The notes: generated from the sequence alone by a model not told the origin. Counted from the stretch's first letter, positions 1 to 8,378 are shown. The stretch is 16,072 nucleotides of DNA from JBLHKW01 sp047618565 (GCA_047618565.1 JBLHKW010000124.1:1-16072); one strand, 5' to 3'. Made by a program: numbers and translations.

Positions 1-2
1 AG

Positions 3-977
3 GGCGAGGGCGAGGGCGCGGAGTTTGCCGTCTACGAGATGGGCACTCCGATCAAGCCGGGCCAGAAGGTGCAGATCACCGCGGCCATGGACACCAAGAA
101 CAAGAACAACAAGGCGGAGGTGCGGATCAACGTCTACACCAACGATCCCGTCGGCCTGTATCAGCTCGGGCTCGCCGCGAAGGTCGAGCCGTTCATGACG
201 GCCGCGCCCACCTACCTGAACCTGGGCGACCTGGGCGAGGACTCGGTGCGCGAGGAGAAGGTCACCGTGCGCACGAGCCGGGGCCAGATGATCAAGCTCG
301 CGTTCGACGAGACCATCCCGCGTCCGACTCCGGCGGGCATGAAGTTCGACCTGGTCGCGATCAATCCCGACGAGGACGGGCGTTCGAGCCACTGGGAAGT
401 CAAGATCGTCGTGGGTCCCGGCCTCAAGGAGGGTCCCATGGGCCACGCCTTGCGCCTGGTGAGCGACGTCGAGATCGTCGGTGGGCAGAAGGACGCCGGT
501 GAGCACAGCGCGGACGACGGCCATGGCCACCCGGCCAAGGAGGCGTTGCCCAACCGCAACTTCTACCAGGTCAGCGCGAACATCGGTGGGCGCGTGCTCG
601 GAGTCCTCTCCGTGTCGCCCCAGTACCTGTCGATGGGGCTCGTGCGACCCGGCCAGCCGGTCTCACGCAGCGTGCGCATCGTGTCCAATGAGATCGAGCT
701 CGACCTGAGCAAGGTCAAGGCCCGCATCCAGGGCACGGCCGGATCCGACTTCGCATGGGCCGAGCACTTCACGCCGATCGTGCGTCCGATCGAGGGCCAG
801 GCCAAGGCGATGGAGATCGAACTGCGTCTCGACGGCCTGCCCGAGGGCAGCGAAGGCTCCTTCAAGGGCGAGATGATCCTCGAGACCGGTGTCGCGGCCA
901 AGCCCGAGATGAAGGTCACGTTCTCCGGCGTCTGCCGGGCCGGCGTGGGCCGCTCGACCAAGGCCGGCGGCCGCTAG
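3..977 (+). CDS. DUF1573-like secreted protein, 3' part (5' end outside window)
   Basis: The reading frame is open to the left edge: 12 codons precede the first visible ATG at 39, so that ATG is probably internal. The visible residues PIKPGQKVQI...TNDPVG match the end of a DUF1573 domain, an immunoglobulin-like beta fold found in exported proteins of Planctomycetota and Bacteroidota, where a PG-containing turn leads to a strand ending in TNDP. A second beta-rich segment follows (about residues 52-150 from ATG 39), then a His/Asp-rich linker (EHSADDGHGHP), then a third segment (about residues 180-300) that restarts with a similar 'LSVSPQYLSMG' strand. This suggests repeated Ig-like modules. 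No signal peptide can be judged because the start is missing. It ends 22 bp before a strong terminator, so it is the last gene of its transcript. The function is unknown; a structural envelope role is an inference. Confidence 0.75.
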   Translation, partial: GEGEGAEFAVYEMGTPIKPGQKVQITAAMDTKNKNNKAEVRINVYTNDPVGLYQLGLAAKVEPFMTAAPTYLNLGDLGEDSVREEKVTVRTSRGQMIKLAFDETIPRPTPAGMKFDLVAINPDEDGRSSHWEVKIVVGPGLKEGPMGHALRLVSDVEIVGGQKDAGEHSADDGHGHPAKEALPNRNFYQVSANIGGRVLGVLSVSPQYLSMGLVRPGQPVSRSVRIVSNEIELDLSKVKARIQGTAGSDFAWAEHFTPIVRPIEGQAKAMEIELRLDGLPEGSEGSFKGEMILETGVAAKPEMKVTFSGVCRAGVGRSTKAGGR

Positions 978-998
978 TCACCCCCGAGAGCCAGATTC

Positions 999-1047
999 AC
1001 CTGCCGGGGCATTCGCGAAGCGCGGATGCCCCGGCAGGTCTTTTTTT
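999..1047 (+). terminator. Intrinsic terminator after the DUF1573-like gene
   Basis: A perfect 14-bp inverted repeat (acctgccggggcat at 999-1012, its complement at 1026-1039) closes over a 13-nt loop that can itself pair (cgcg/cgcg). It is followed by seven T (1041-1047). This is a textbook rho-independent terminator separating the first gene from the pilus motor operon. Confidence 0.93.
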
Positions 1048-1191
1048 GGGCCCGAGGACAGCGATCTGTGCTCACTGTGTCGCCCGTGCGGCAGGATTTC
1101 TTATTCTTCTCGCTACCGCCAGCGTGCGCCGCACTATCCATCCGCTGCCCGTCCGTATTCGAACCATCTCCAACAAGGGTCCAGTCTTTCG

Positions 1192-2826
1192 TTGAGCCAG
1201 GAACTCGGTGATCTTCTCCTCTCCGCCGGTGCGCTGACCGAGCAGGAGCTGCGCGAGGCCATGGCCTACCAGCGCAACGGTGGCATCGCCCTGGGCGAGG
1301 CCGTCGTCAAGCTGGGATTCTCGGACGAGATGGCCGTGGCGCGCGCCGTGGCCAAGCAGAACGGCCTGCCCTTCATCGACCTGGACAAGGGGCGCGTGCC
1401 GGAGGAGATCCTGGCGCGCCTGCCGGCGGAGTTTGCAACCGAGCACGGGATCCTGCCCCTGATGGAGAAGGGCGGGCGATTGATCGTCGCGGTCGACGAT
1501 CCCTTCAAGAAGATCCTGGCCGAGCAGATCGAGTTCATGATCGACGCCCAGGTGGCCTGCGCCCTCGCGGCACCCGGCGCCCTGAAGCGCGCGATCCAGC
1601 GCTACTACGGCGTGACCGGTGAGGAGGCCGTCGCGGCGCGCATGGGCGGCGGCGACGATGACGAGGACGCGCCCATCGTGCGCCTCGTCACGAAGACGTT
1701 TCAAGACGCCGTCGAGATGCGCGCCAGCGACATCCACGTCGAGCCGGGCCACGGCCGCCTGCGCATCCGGTTCCGGATCGATGGCATGTTGCGCGACATC
1801 GCCGAGCACCAGGAGCACCTGGCGGCTCCACTGCTCTCGCGGCTGAAGATCATGGCGAGCATGGACATCGCCGAGAAGCGCAAGCCTCAGGACGGCCGCA
1901 TCGCGCTCAACATCAAGGGGCGCGAGATCGACGTGCGCGCCTCGATCCTGCCCTCGAACCATGGCGAGGCCATGGTGATGCGTCTGCTGGACCGCAGCGC
2001 GAGTCTGATCGGACTGAAGGAACTCGGTTTCGGACCCGAGGACTACGAGTGGTTCCAGCGCACGATCAAGCGTCCGAACGGCATCTGCCTGGTGACCGGG
2101 CCGACCGGGTCGGGCAAGACGACGACGCTCTACGCGGCGCTCTCGGAGCTCAACCGACCGGACCTCAAGATTGTCACCGCCGAGGATCCGGTCGAGTACC
2201 ACATCAGCGGCATCAACCAGGTGCAGGTCAACGGACGCATCGGGCTGAGTTTCGCGCGCATCCTGAAGGCCATGCTGCGCTGCGCACCGAACGTCATCCT
2301 GGTGGGCGAGATCCGCGACCGCGAGACGGCCGAGGTCGCGATCCAGGCCGCGTTGACCGGGCACCTGGTCTTCTCCACCCTGCACACCAACGACGCGCCG
2401 GGTGCGCTGACGCGCCTGATCGACCTGGGGATCAAGCCCTTCCTCGTCTCGGCCTCCGTACGCTCGGTGCTGGCGCAACGCCTCGTGCGTGTGCTGTGCA
2501 AGGAGTGCCGTGCGATCTACACACCGGGCGCCGCCGAGCTGCAGGCGGTCGGTCTCGACGCGAGCGTGCTCGCCGGGCGACCGTTCTACAAACCCCAGGG
2601 CTGTCGCGCCTGTGAGGGCTCCGGCTACCGCGGCCGCATGGCCCTGTTCGAGAGCCTCGACATGGATCCCGGCATGCGCGATCTGACCTTCCGTGGCGCG
2701 TCCCTCGAGGAGCTGCGCTCCACCGCGAAGGCCACGGGCAGCCTGCGCCCGCTGATGACCGATGGCGCGCGCCGCATCCTCGATGGTGTCACGACCGTGG
2801 CCGAGGTCCTGCGCGTCACCCGTTGA
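1192..2826 (+). CDS. gspE: PilB/GspE-family assembly ATPase (first copy)
   Basis: A 544-residue cytoplasmic AAA-type secretion ATPase that would power polymerisation of a type IV pilus or type II pseudopilus. The N-terminus carries two MshEN-like motifs (residues 4-27 and 33-56, each LG...G...Q), a module that in some homologues binds cyclic di-GMP. The ATPase core has Walker A GPTGSGKT (303-310), Asp box AEDPVEY (330-336), Walker B VILVGEIRD (368-376), His box TGHLVFSTLHTND (389-401) and a zinc-binding tetracysteine (C436, C439, C471, C474). The TTG start at 1192 is chosen because it keeps the first MshEN motif intact; a weak AAGGG lies at 1175-1179. The next in-frame ATG (1261) would delete that motif. 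It is oddly altered before Walker B, where the usual RQDPD reads RCAPN (363-367). It is the first gene after the upstream terminator, so probably the operon head. Whether it serves a pilus or a secretion system cannot be decided here. Confidence 0.93.
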   Translation: MSQELGDLLLSAGALTEQELREAMAYQRNGGIALGEAVVKLGFSDEMAVARAVAKQNGLPFIDLDKGRVPEEILARLPAEFATEHGILPLMEKGGRLIVAVDDPFKKILAEQIEFMIDAQVACALAAPGALKRAIQRYYGVTGEEAVAARMGGGDDDEDAPIVRLVTKTFQDAVEMRASDIHVEPGHGRLRIRFRIDGMLRDIAEHQEHLAAPLLSRLKIMASMDIAEKRKPQDGRIALNIKGREIDVRASILPSNHGEAMVMRLLDRSASLIGLKELGFGPEDYEWFQRTIKRPNGICLVTGPTGSGKTTTLYAALSELNRPDLKIVTAEDPVEYHISGINQVQVNGRIGLSFARILKAMLRCAPNVILVGEIRDRETAEVAIQAALTGHLVFSTLHTNDAPGALTRLIDLGIKPFLVSASVRSVLAQRLVRVLCKECRAIYTPGAAELQAVGLDASVLAGRPFYKPQGCRACEGSGYRGRMALFESLDMDPGMRDLTFRGASLEELRSTAKATGSLRPLMTDGARRILDGVTTVAEVLRVTR

Positions 2827-2886
2827 CCTGATCCGTACCCGTTCATTCCCTTCCACCGCGCCCCGAAGTTCAGCCCCCTACCTGCC

Positions 2887-3939
2887 ATGGAATCCGTCGA
2901 GCAACTGATGACCGCAGCGATCGAGCAGGGGGCGTCGGACCTGCACCTCAACCCAGGCAGGCCGCCCCTCGGGCGTGTGCGTGGGAGCTTCGTCCCGCTG
3001 GCCGAGGATGTTCTGGACGACGCCCGCTCCGAGGTCCTGTGCCGTGACCTGTGTGATGAGCGCCACTGGGAGGAGGTCGGCCGCGTCGGCACGACCGACC
3101 TGGGCCTGACGCACGCGAGCGGCAACCGTTTTAGGGTCAGCGTCATGCGCCAGCGTGGTCGCTATACCGCGGTACTGCGGCTGATCCCGACCGACCTGCT
3201 TTCGTTCGAGCAGATCGGCCTGCCCGAAGCGATGCAGGAATTGCTACGGCGCCCGCGCGGTCTGATCCTGGTCACGGGCCCGACAGGTTCCGGCAAGACG
3301 ACCTCGCTGGCGACGATGGTCGACTGGATCAACCATGAGATGGACCGCCACATCATCACGATCGAGGACCCGATCGAGTACTACCACCAGCACGCGCGTG
3401 GCCTGATCACGCAGCGCGAGGTCGGCACCGACGTGCCCGACTTCCCGGAGGCCATGCGGCGCGTCCTGCGACAGGATCCGGACGTGATCCTGCTGGGCGA
3501 GATGCGCGACCTCGAGACCATCAGCGCGGCCATCACGGCGGCCGAGACTGGGCACCTGGTCTTCGGCACCCTGCACACGACCGGCAGCGCGCGCACGATC
3601 AACCGCGTCATCGACGCCTTCCCCGGCAATCAGCAGGAGCAGATCCGCGCGCAGCTGTCCGTGTCGTTGCTGGCGGTGCTCTCGCAGGTGCTGATGCCGC
3701 ACGCGAACGGTCGCGGCCGCGCGGCGGGCTTCGAGCTGTTGATCAACAACCCGGCCATCGGCAACCTGATCCGCAAGCAGGAGACGAACAAGATCCAGTC
3801 GACCCTGCAGACGTCCAAGCGCTTCGGGATGATCACCCTCGACGACTCCCTGCTGGCGCTGGTCGAGCAGGGCACGATCACGCGCGCGGTGGCGCTCGAC
3901 TTCGCGCAGGATCCAGCGTCCCTGGAGGCCAGACTGTGA
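2887..3939 (+). CDS. pilT: PilT-family retraction ATPase
   Basis: A 350-residue hexameric ATPase of the PilT type, which depolymerises type IV pili and drives retraction and twitching. Visible motifs: Walker A GPTGSGKT (131-138), Asp box IEDPIEY (159-165), Walker B DVILLGEMRD (199-208), His box TGHLVFGTLHTT (221-232), and the PilT-diagnostic C-terminal AIxNLIR box (290-296, here AIGNLIR; the canonical form is AIRNLIR). The N-terminal PAS-like domain starts with ASDLHL (16-21), typical of PilT. There is no MshEN domain and no tetracysteine, which separates it from the two flanking ATPases. The length matches the family. It starts 60 bp after the first ATPase and its stop overlaps the GTG of the next gene, so it is cotranscribed and coupled. 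A retraction ATPase argues for a retractable type IV pilus rather than a pure type II secretion system. Confidence 0.93.
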   Translation: MESVEQLMTAAIEQGASDLHLNPGRPPLGRVRGSFVPLAEDVLDDARSEVLCRDLCDERHWEEVGRVGTTDLGLTHASGNRFRVSVMRQRGRYTAVLRLIPTDLLSFEQIGLPEAMQELLRRPRGLILVTGPTGSGKTTSLATMVDWINHEMDRHIITIEDPIEYYHQHARGLITQREVGTDVPDFPEAMRRVLRQDPDVILLGEMRDLETISAAITAAETGHLVFGTLHTTGSARTINRVIDAFPGNQQEQIRAQLSVSLLAVLSQVLMPHANGRGRAAGFELLINNPAIGNLIRKQETNKIQSTLQTSKRFGMITLDDSLLALVEQGTITRAVALDFAQDPASLEARL

Positions 3940-5615
3940 GTTCCTCCGAGTCCCAGGGGCGCAAGCTACTGGGGCAGATCCTCAAGGAACGTGGACTGGC
4001 GCGCGAGGGCCAGATCCAGGATGGCCTGGCCGAGCAACGCAAGCACGGTGGGCTGATCGGCCAGTGCATGGTCGATCTCGGTTTCGTGACCACCGCCGAT
4101 GTGGCCCTGGCCCTGGGCGAGCAGGCTGGCATGGAGACCGTCGACCTGGATCAGGTCACGCCCCAGCCCGAGGCCCTGGCCCTGGTCGATGGCAGCGCAG
4201 CGCACACCTTCGGCGTGCTGCCGGTGCGCCTCGATGGGACCACCCTGGTCGTGGCTCTGGCCGATCCCCTGAACACCGCCGTGCTCGAGGACCTGGGCTT
4301 CTCGACCGGCATGGAGACGCGCGCGGTCGTGGCCGAGCGCGACAAGATCCGCGCCGCGGTCATCGAGCACTACGGCGAGGAAGCCTCGCTCTCGTCCGCG
4401 ATCGCCGATGCGGCGCGCGCCGTGGAGGCCGGGGACGCGGAGTCCGCTGCCCAGAGTCTGCCGGTCGTGCGCCTCCTGAACTCGATCCTGCACCGCGCCA
4501 TCCGCGACCGCGCCAGCGACGTGCACTTCGAGGTCTTCGCGGACGAGTTCCGCATCCGCTATCGGGTCGACGGTTCCCTGTACGAGGTCGAGGCCCCGCC
4601 GCAGCACCTGGCGCTGCCGCTCGTCTCGCGCATCAAGGTCATGGCGGACCTCGACATCACCGAGACACGCCTGCCCCAGGACGGGCGCATCGAGCTCTCC
4701 ATCGACGGCCGTCCCGTCGACCTGCGCGTGGCGACCCTGCCGTCCCAGTCCGGTGAGGGCTGCGTCATGCGCGTGCTCGACCGTTCCGCGGTCAGCCTGG
4801 ACTTCGCCGCGCTTGGCCTGACGGGGGCGGAGGAGACGGCTCTGCGCGAGCTGACCGAGCTGCCGCACGGCATCATCCTCGTGACCGGGCCGACGGGCTC
4901 GGGCAAGACGACCACGCTCTACGCCATGCTCTCGGAGGCGAACGCGCCCGAGATCAAGATCATCACCGTCGAGGACCCGGTCGAGTACGACCTGCAGGGC
5001 ATCGTCCAGATTCCGATCCACGAGGACATCGGCGTGACGTACTCGAGCGTGCTGCGCTCGATCCTGCGCCAGGATCCGGACAAGATCCTGGTCGGGGAGA
5101 TCCGCGACCAGGAGACCGCGTCCACCGCCATCGAGGCCAGCCTCACCGGCCACACGGTCTTCGCAACGATCCATACCAACGACGCCCCGAGCACCCTGAC
5201 GCGCTTGATCGACATGGGCATCGAGCCCTTCCTGCTGACAGCCACCCTGGCGGCGGTGGTCGCGCAGCGCCTGGTGCGCACGATCTGCGCCGACTGCAAG
5301 GAAGGCTACGAGCCCGAAGAGGAGGTCCTGATGGAGCTCGGAAGCGACGGCCAGCGCTTGCGCGGGAGTACCTTCTATTTCGGCAAGGGCTGCGACCTCT
5401 GCCACCACACGGGCTACCGCGGTCGCACGGGCCTGTTCGAGATCATGCGCATGGACGACAGTATCCGCGAGGCGGTCTACCAGGGCAGCGCGATCGAGGT
5501 CGTGCGCCATGCAGCGCTGGCGGCGGGCATGCACTCACTGCGCGCGGCTGGAATCGCCGCGGTCGTCGCGGGTCGCACCAGCATCGAAGAAGTCCTGCGC
5601 GAAACCTCCCTCTGA
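3936..5615 (+). CDS. pilB: PilB/GspE-family assembly ATPase (second copy)
   Basis: A 559-residue paralogue of the first ATPase in the operon, with the same architecture. It has two MshEN-like motifs (residues 11-34 and 40-63), then Walker A GPTGSGKT (318-325), Asp box VEDPVEY (345-351), RQDPDKILVGEIRD around Walker B (378-391), His box TGHTVFATIHTND (404-416) and the zinc tetracysteine (C451, C454, C486, C489). All canonical residues are intact, including the RQDPD that the first copy lacks, so this is the better candidate for the main extension motor. The GTG start at 3936 overlaps the pilT stop (GTGA) and has GGAGG at 3924-3928 at good spacing, which supports both the start and translational coupling. 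It lies directly before the platform protein gene, the usual pilB-pilC neighbourhood. Confidence 0.93.
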   Translation: MSSSESQGRKLLGQILKERGLAREGQIQDGLAEQRKHGGLIGQCMVDLGFVTTADVALALGEQAGMETVDLDQVTPQPEALALVDGSAAHTFGVLPVRLDGTTLVVALADPLNTAVLEDLGFSTGMETRAVVAERDKIRAAVIEHYGEEASLSSAIADAARAVEAGDAESAAQSLPVVRLLNSILHRAIRDRASDVHFEVFADEFRIRYRVDGSLYEVEAPPQHLALPLVSRIKVMADLDITETRLPQDGRIELSIDGRPVDLRVATLPSQSGEGCVMRVLDRSAVSLDFAALGLTGAEETALRELTELPHGIILVTGPTGSGKTTTLYAMLSEANAPEIKIITVEDPVEYDLQGIVQIPIHEDIGVTYSSVLRSILRQDPDKILVGEIRDQETASTAIEASLTGHTVFATIHTNDAPSTLTRLIDMGIEPFLLTATLAAVVAQRLVRTICADCKEGYEPEEEVLMELGSDGQRLRGSTFYFGKGCDLCHHTGYRGRTGLFEIMRMDDSIREAVYQGSAIEVVRHAALAAGMHSLRAAGIAAVVAGRTSIEEVLRETSL

Positions 5616-5625
5616 TAGTTCAGGT

Positions 5626-6762
5626 ATGGCCAAGAGAATCCAACGCTCCAATGTTCGCGCGGCGACTCCCCGGTCGGCTGCCGCCGGTGCAGCGGCCGCG
5701 CCCGCGGCCGCTGCACGTGGTGGGCGCGTCAAGGGTACCCTCGTGACCGACTTCACGATCCAGCTCGCTACCCTCTCGGAAGCCGGCATCTCGGTCGTCA
5801 AGGCGCTCACGATCCTGAGCGGTCAGATGCGCTCGGGCCCGTTCAAGAGCGTGTTGAGCGAGCTGACCGAGGACGTCGCGGGCGGCACGCCCCTGTCCGA
5901 GGCCATGGGCAAGCACCCCAAGGTCTTCGATCCGCTCTACGCGAGCATGGTGCGCGCGGGCGAGGTGGGCGGCGTGCTCGACCTGGTGTTGAACCGCCTG
6001 GCGAAGTTCCGCGAGAAGGCGGCCGAGATCCGCGCCAAGGTCACGGGCGCGCTGATCTACCCGATCATCCTGACCTTCGTGGCGGTGGTGGTCGTGAGCG
6101 CCGTGATCATCTTCGTGATCCCGAAGTTCCAGGAGATCTTCGAGTCCTTCAGCATCACCCTGCCCGGGGTGACGCAGCTGCTGCTCGACATCTCGCACTT
6201 CGTCGTCACCTACTGGTACGTCGTCTTCGGGGTGCCTGTGCTGCTGTTCATGGGGCACCTGATGCTCATGGGACGCAACCGCGGCTACCGCCATCGCATG
6301 CACGGCATCTTGCTGAAGCTGCCGATCATCGGCGCGCTGGTCGGCAAGTCGATCACGGCCACGTTCTCGCGCACCTTCGGCACCCTGATCCAGGCCGGCG
6401 TGCCGCACCTGGACGCGCTCGGCATCGTGCGCGACGCGACCGGGAACGAGGTGCTCTTGAGCGGTGTCGAGATGATTCGCCGCAGCGTGCGCGAGGGAGA
6501 AGGCATCGCGCGCCCGATGGGCGAAACGGGTATTTTCGACGACCTGGTGACCAACATGGTCGACGTGGGCGAGGAGACCGGCGAGCTCGACAACATGCTG
6601 CTCAAGGTCGCGGATGCCTACGAGGTCAGCGTGGACCGTCAGATCGACGCCATGTTCAAGCTGCTCGAGCCGCTGCTGTTGATCGTGATGGCGGTCTTCG
6701 TCGGCTTCATCGTGGTGGCCCTGTTCCTGCCGCTGATGGAGATCATGAGCTCCATCGGCTAA
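5626..6762 (+). CDS. pilC: PilC/GspF-family inner-membrane platform protein
   Basis: A 378-residue polytopic inner-membrane protein that couples the cytoplasmic ATPases to pilin assembly. Two T2SSF domains are visible (about residues 40-165 and 247-370). Each shows the family pattern of a short helix bundle with GISVVKAL / GVPHLDAL-like and GEETGELD-like motifs, followed by hydrophobic spans at about 143-165, 192-215 and 348-371. The ATG at 5626 lies 10 nt after the previous stop; an upstream in-frame start at 5509 is rejected because it would overlap the ATPase gene by about 100 nt with non-family sequence. The N-terminal 35 residues are Ala/Arg-rich low complexity, longer than needed for the domain, and are encoded over a 13-bp inverted repeat. 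The start lacks a good Shine-Dalgarno sequence, so translation may rely on coupling to pilB. Confidence 0.93.
   Translation: MAKRIQRSNVRAATPRSAAAGAAAAPAAAARGGRVKGTLVTDFTIQLATLSEAGISVVKALTILSGQMRSGPFKSVLSELTEDVAGGTPLSEAMGKHPKVFDPLYASMVRAGEVGGVLDLVLNRLAKFREKAAEIRAKVTGALIYPIILTFVAVVVVSAVIIFVIPKFQEIFESFSITLPGVTQLLLDISHFVVTYWYVVFGVPVLLFMGHLMLMGRNRGYRHRMHGILLKLPIIGALVGKSITATFSRTFGTLIQAGVPHLDALGIVRDATGNEVLLSGVEMIRRSVREGEGIARPMGETGIFDDLVTNMVDVGEETGELDNMLLKVADAYEVSVDRQIDAMFKLLEPLLLIVMAVFVGFIVVALFLPLMEIMSSIG
5687..5716 (+). repeat. Perfect 13-bp inverted repeat inside the start of pilC
   Basis: The arm gtgcagcggccgc (5687-5699) and its exact complement (5704-5716) are separated by 4 nt (gccc). It lies 61 nt after the pilC start codon and encodes the Ala-rich N-terminus. 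As RNA it would form a very stable GC-rich hairpin. No T-run follows, so it is not an intrinsic terminator. A role in lowering pilC expression or protecting a processed mRNA end is conjecture. Confidence 0.7.
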
Positions 6763-6770
6763 TGTGAGCT

Positions 6771-6794
6771 GACCGGTCCCCAGCGACCGGTCCC
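6771..6794 (+). repeat. Paired ACCGGT repeats just before the sensor kinase start
   Basis: The 10-mer gaccggtccc occurs twice (6771-6780 and 6785-6794), 14 nt apart. Because its first eight bases are self-complementary, the copies can also pair as an 8-bp hairpin with a 6-nt loop. The second copy ends 3 nt before the GTG start at 6798, so it could be an operator or a structure that masks the ribosome site; no Shine-Dalgarno sequence is visible there. Confidence 0.55.
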
Positions 6795-6797
6795 ACC

Positions 6798-8378
6798 GTG
6801 AGGATTTCACTACGCGTCTCGATGATGTTCCTTGTGGCGGCCATCAATGTGGTCGTCTTCGCGACGGGTTTGGCCTGGCTGACGAACACGTTCCAGCGCT
6901 ACCGGGTCGCCCAGGACGAGGAGGTCTCGGACCTGCTGGCCGAGCGCGTGCAGTACCTGGTCGATCCTAAGGGCGTGCTCAACACGGCCGGCATCCTGCA
7001 GTGGAGTCACTGGGACAAGTTCGATGACGCGATCATCGTGCGCGTGCCCTCGGTCGAGCGCGCCTACAGGCGCCAGGCGGCTTACCTGAACCCGGTCGGG
7101 AGCTCGCACCGCGCGGCCGACTTCCCCGAGGATGAGATCATGGCCGACATCCGCACGGCCGTGATCGAGAGGCGCAAGGTCTCGTCCACGCACGGTGTGG
7201 TCACGCCCGTGTACGACGCGGATGGGGAGGTCTGGGGGGGCTGCTGGCAGCTCCTGCCCCAGAGCACCTTCGGGGCCGGCGAGCTGTTCCGCTACGTGGC
7301 GCCGTGGTTCGTGGTCTCGACCCTGTTCTTGACCCTGGTCACGGTCGCGGCCCTGCGACGCTTCGTGCTCGATCCGGTGCGCGAGCTGGCACTCGGGGCC
7401 GGGCGCATCGGCGGCGCGGAACTCGGCTTCCGGGTCAAGCAGCCGCGTGGCCACAACGAGATCTCGGCCCTCGTGCGCGGCTTCAACGCCATGGCGGACG
7501 AGGTCGAGGGCTTCAGCGACCGCCTGCGCAGCGAGGTGGACGTGGCCACCGACAAGGCGCGCCGCGCCGAGGCGGCCGCGATGACTCAGCGCCGCCTGGC
7601 CGCGACCGGCGGACTGGCGGCCGGTATCGCCCACGAGATCAACAACCCCCTGGGCGGCATGCTCAACGCCCTCGAGGTGCTCGAACGCGATCAGCAAACT
7701 CCCGAGAAGCGTGCCGAGTACCTGGCGCTGCTGAAGAACGGGCTCGAGCGCATCGGCACGACCGTCGGACAGATTCTGCACCTCGCGCCGCGTGAGACGC
7801 GCACGGAAGCGGTCGAGCTGGCCGCGCCGATCGGCGACGCCCTGGGTCTCGTGGCCCACCGCGCGCGCGAGCAATCGGTCGAGATCTGGCTGCACGCGGA
7901 GCCCGACTCCAGGCGCTACGAGAATGTCGATTCGCTCGTCCTCTGGAGCGGCCTTCCGAGCGTCATCGGCCAGGCCAACGAGCTCGGGCAGGCGGTCCTG
8001 AACCTGCTCGTCAACTCCCTGGACGCGCTCGAGGCCGGGGATGGTGGTCGCATCGATATCTCCCTGTCCAGTGCGGGCGAGGAGCTGCGCCTGCTGCTGT
8101 ACGACGACGGCCCGGGCATGGATGCGGAGCTGCTCGAGCACGCCGCGGACCTGTTCTACACGACGAAGGATACCGGCAAGGGCACCGGCCTCGGGCTGGC
8201 GATCGCCCACAACGTCGTCAGCAACCACGGTGGGCGAGTACTCCTGACGAGCGACCCGGGCGTCGGCTTTCAGGTCGAGATCCTGCTGCCCATCGCCGGC
8301 TCCACGGTCAGCGGCGCGCTGAAGTTGCCGACGGACCGCGCGACGGGCCCTGCGACGGAATCGGAGCGCGGCGCATGA
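6798..8378 (+). CDS. Membrane sensor histidine kinase (orphan, HAMP-containing)
   Basis: A 526-residue two-component sensor. It has a transmembrane helix at about 7-29, an extracytoplasmic sensor region at about 30-168 with no recognised fold, a second helix at about 169-188, a HAMP linker (about 190-245), a coiled stretch, a DHp domain with phospho-acceptor His279 in GIAHEINNPLGG, and a HATPase domain. The HATPase domain shows an N box (LNLLVNSLDAL, 401-411), G1 (DDGPG, 436-440), an F box (DLFYTTK) and G2 (GKGTGLGLAIAHN, 460-472). The DHp signature resembles NtrB/ZraS-type kinases, which often pair with sigma-54 activators. No response regulator gene is in the window, so the partner is unknown. 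The GTG start at 6798 is the best one, as it keeps the N-terminal helix. It follows pilC by 35 nt and overlaps the next gene by ATGA, suggesting it continues the pilus transcript. Confidence 0.9.
   Translation: MRISLRVSMMFLVAAINVVVFATGLAWLTNTFQRYRVAQDEEVSDLLAERVQYLVDPKGVLNTAGILQWSHWDKFDDAIIVRVPSVERAYRRQAAYLNPVGSSHRAADFPEDEIMADIRTAVIERRKVSSTHGVVTPVYDADGEVWGGCWQLLPQSTFGAGELFRYVAPWFVVSTLFLTLVTVAALRRFVLDPVRELALGAGRIGGAELGFRVKQPRGHNEISALVRGFNAMADEVEGFSDRLRSEVDVATDKARRAEAAAMTQRRLAATGGLAAGIAHEINNPLGGMLNALEVLERDQQTPEKRAEYLALLKNGLERIGTTVGQILHLAPRETRTEAVELAAPIGDALGLVAHRAREQSVEIWLHAEPDSRRYENVDSLVLWSGLPSVIGQANELGQAVLNLLVNSLDALEAGDGGRIDISLSSAGEELRLLLYDDGPGMDAELLEHAADLFYTTKDTGKGTGLGLAIAHNVVSNHGGRVLLTSDPGVGFQVEILLPIAGSTVSGALKLPTDRATGPATESERGA

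Noticed and set aside
1048..1191. Promoter for the pilus operon
   Set aside because: A promoter is expected in these 144 bp, but no -35/-10 pair with good spacing or sigma-54 GG-N10-GC motif was convincing; only weak TATTCT (1102-1107) and TATTCG (1156-1161) are present.
1072..2856. Long open frame on the - strand (594 codons) across the first ATPase gene
   Set aside because: It mirrors a gene with clear Walker, Asp, His and tetracysteine motifs. Its product is Arg/His/Asp-rich with no family pattern, an effect of high GC third positions. The same applies to - strand frames at 3966-5534, 5620-6810, 6810-8228 and 8815-10137.
5509..5625. Upstream extension of the pilC start
   Set aside because: It would overlap pilB by about 100 nt with sequence unlike any PilC N-terminus; ATG 5626 fits the operon spacing.
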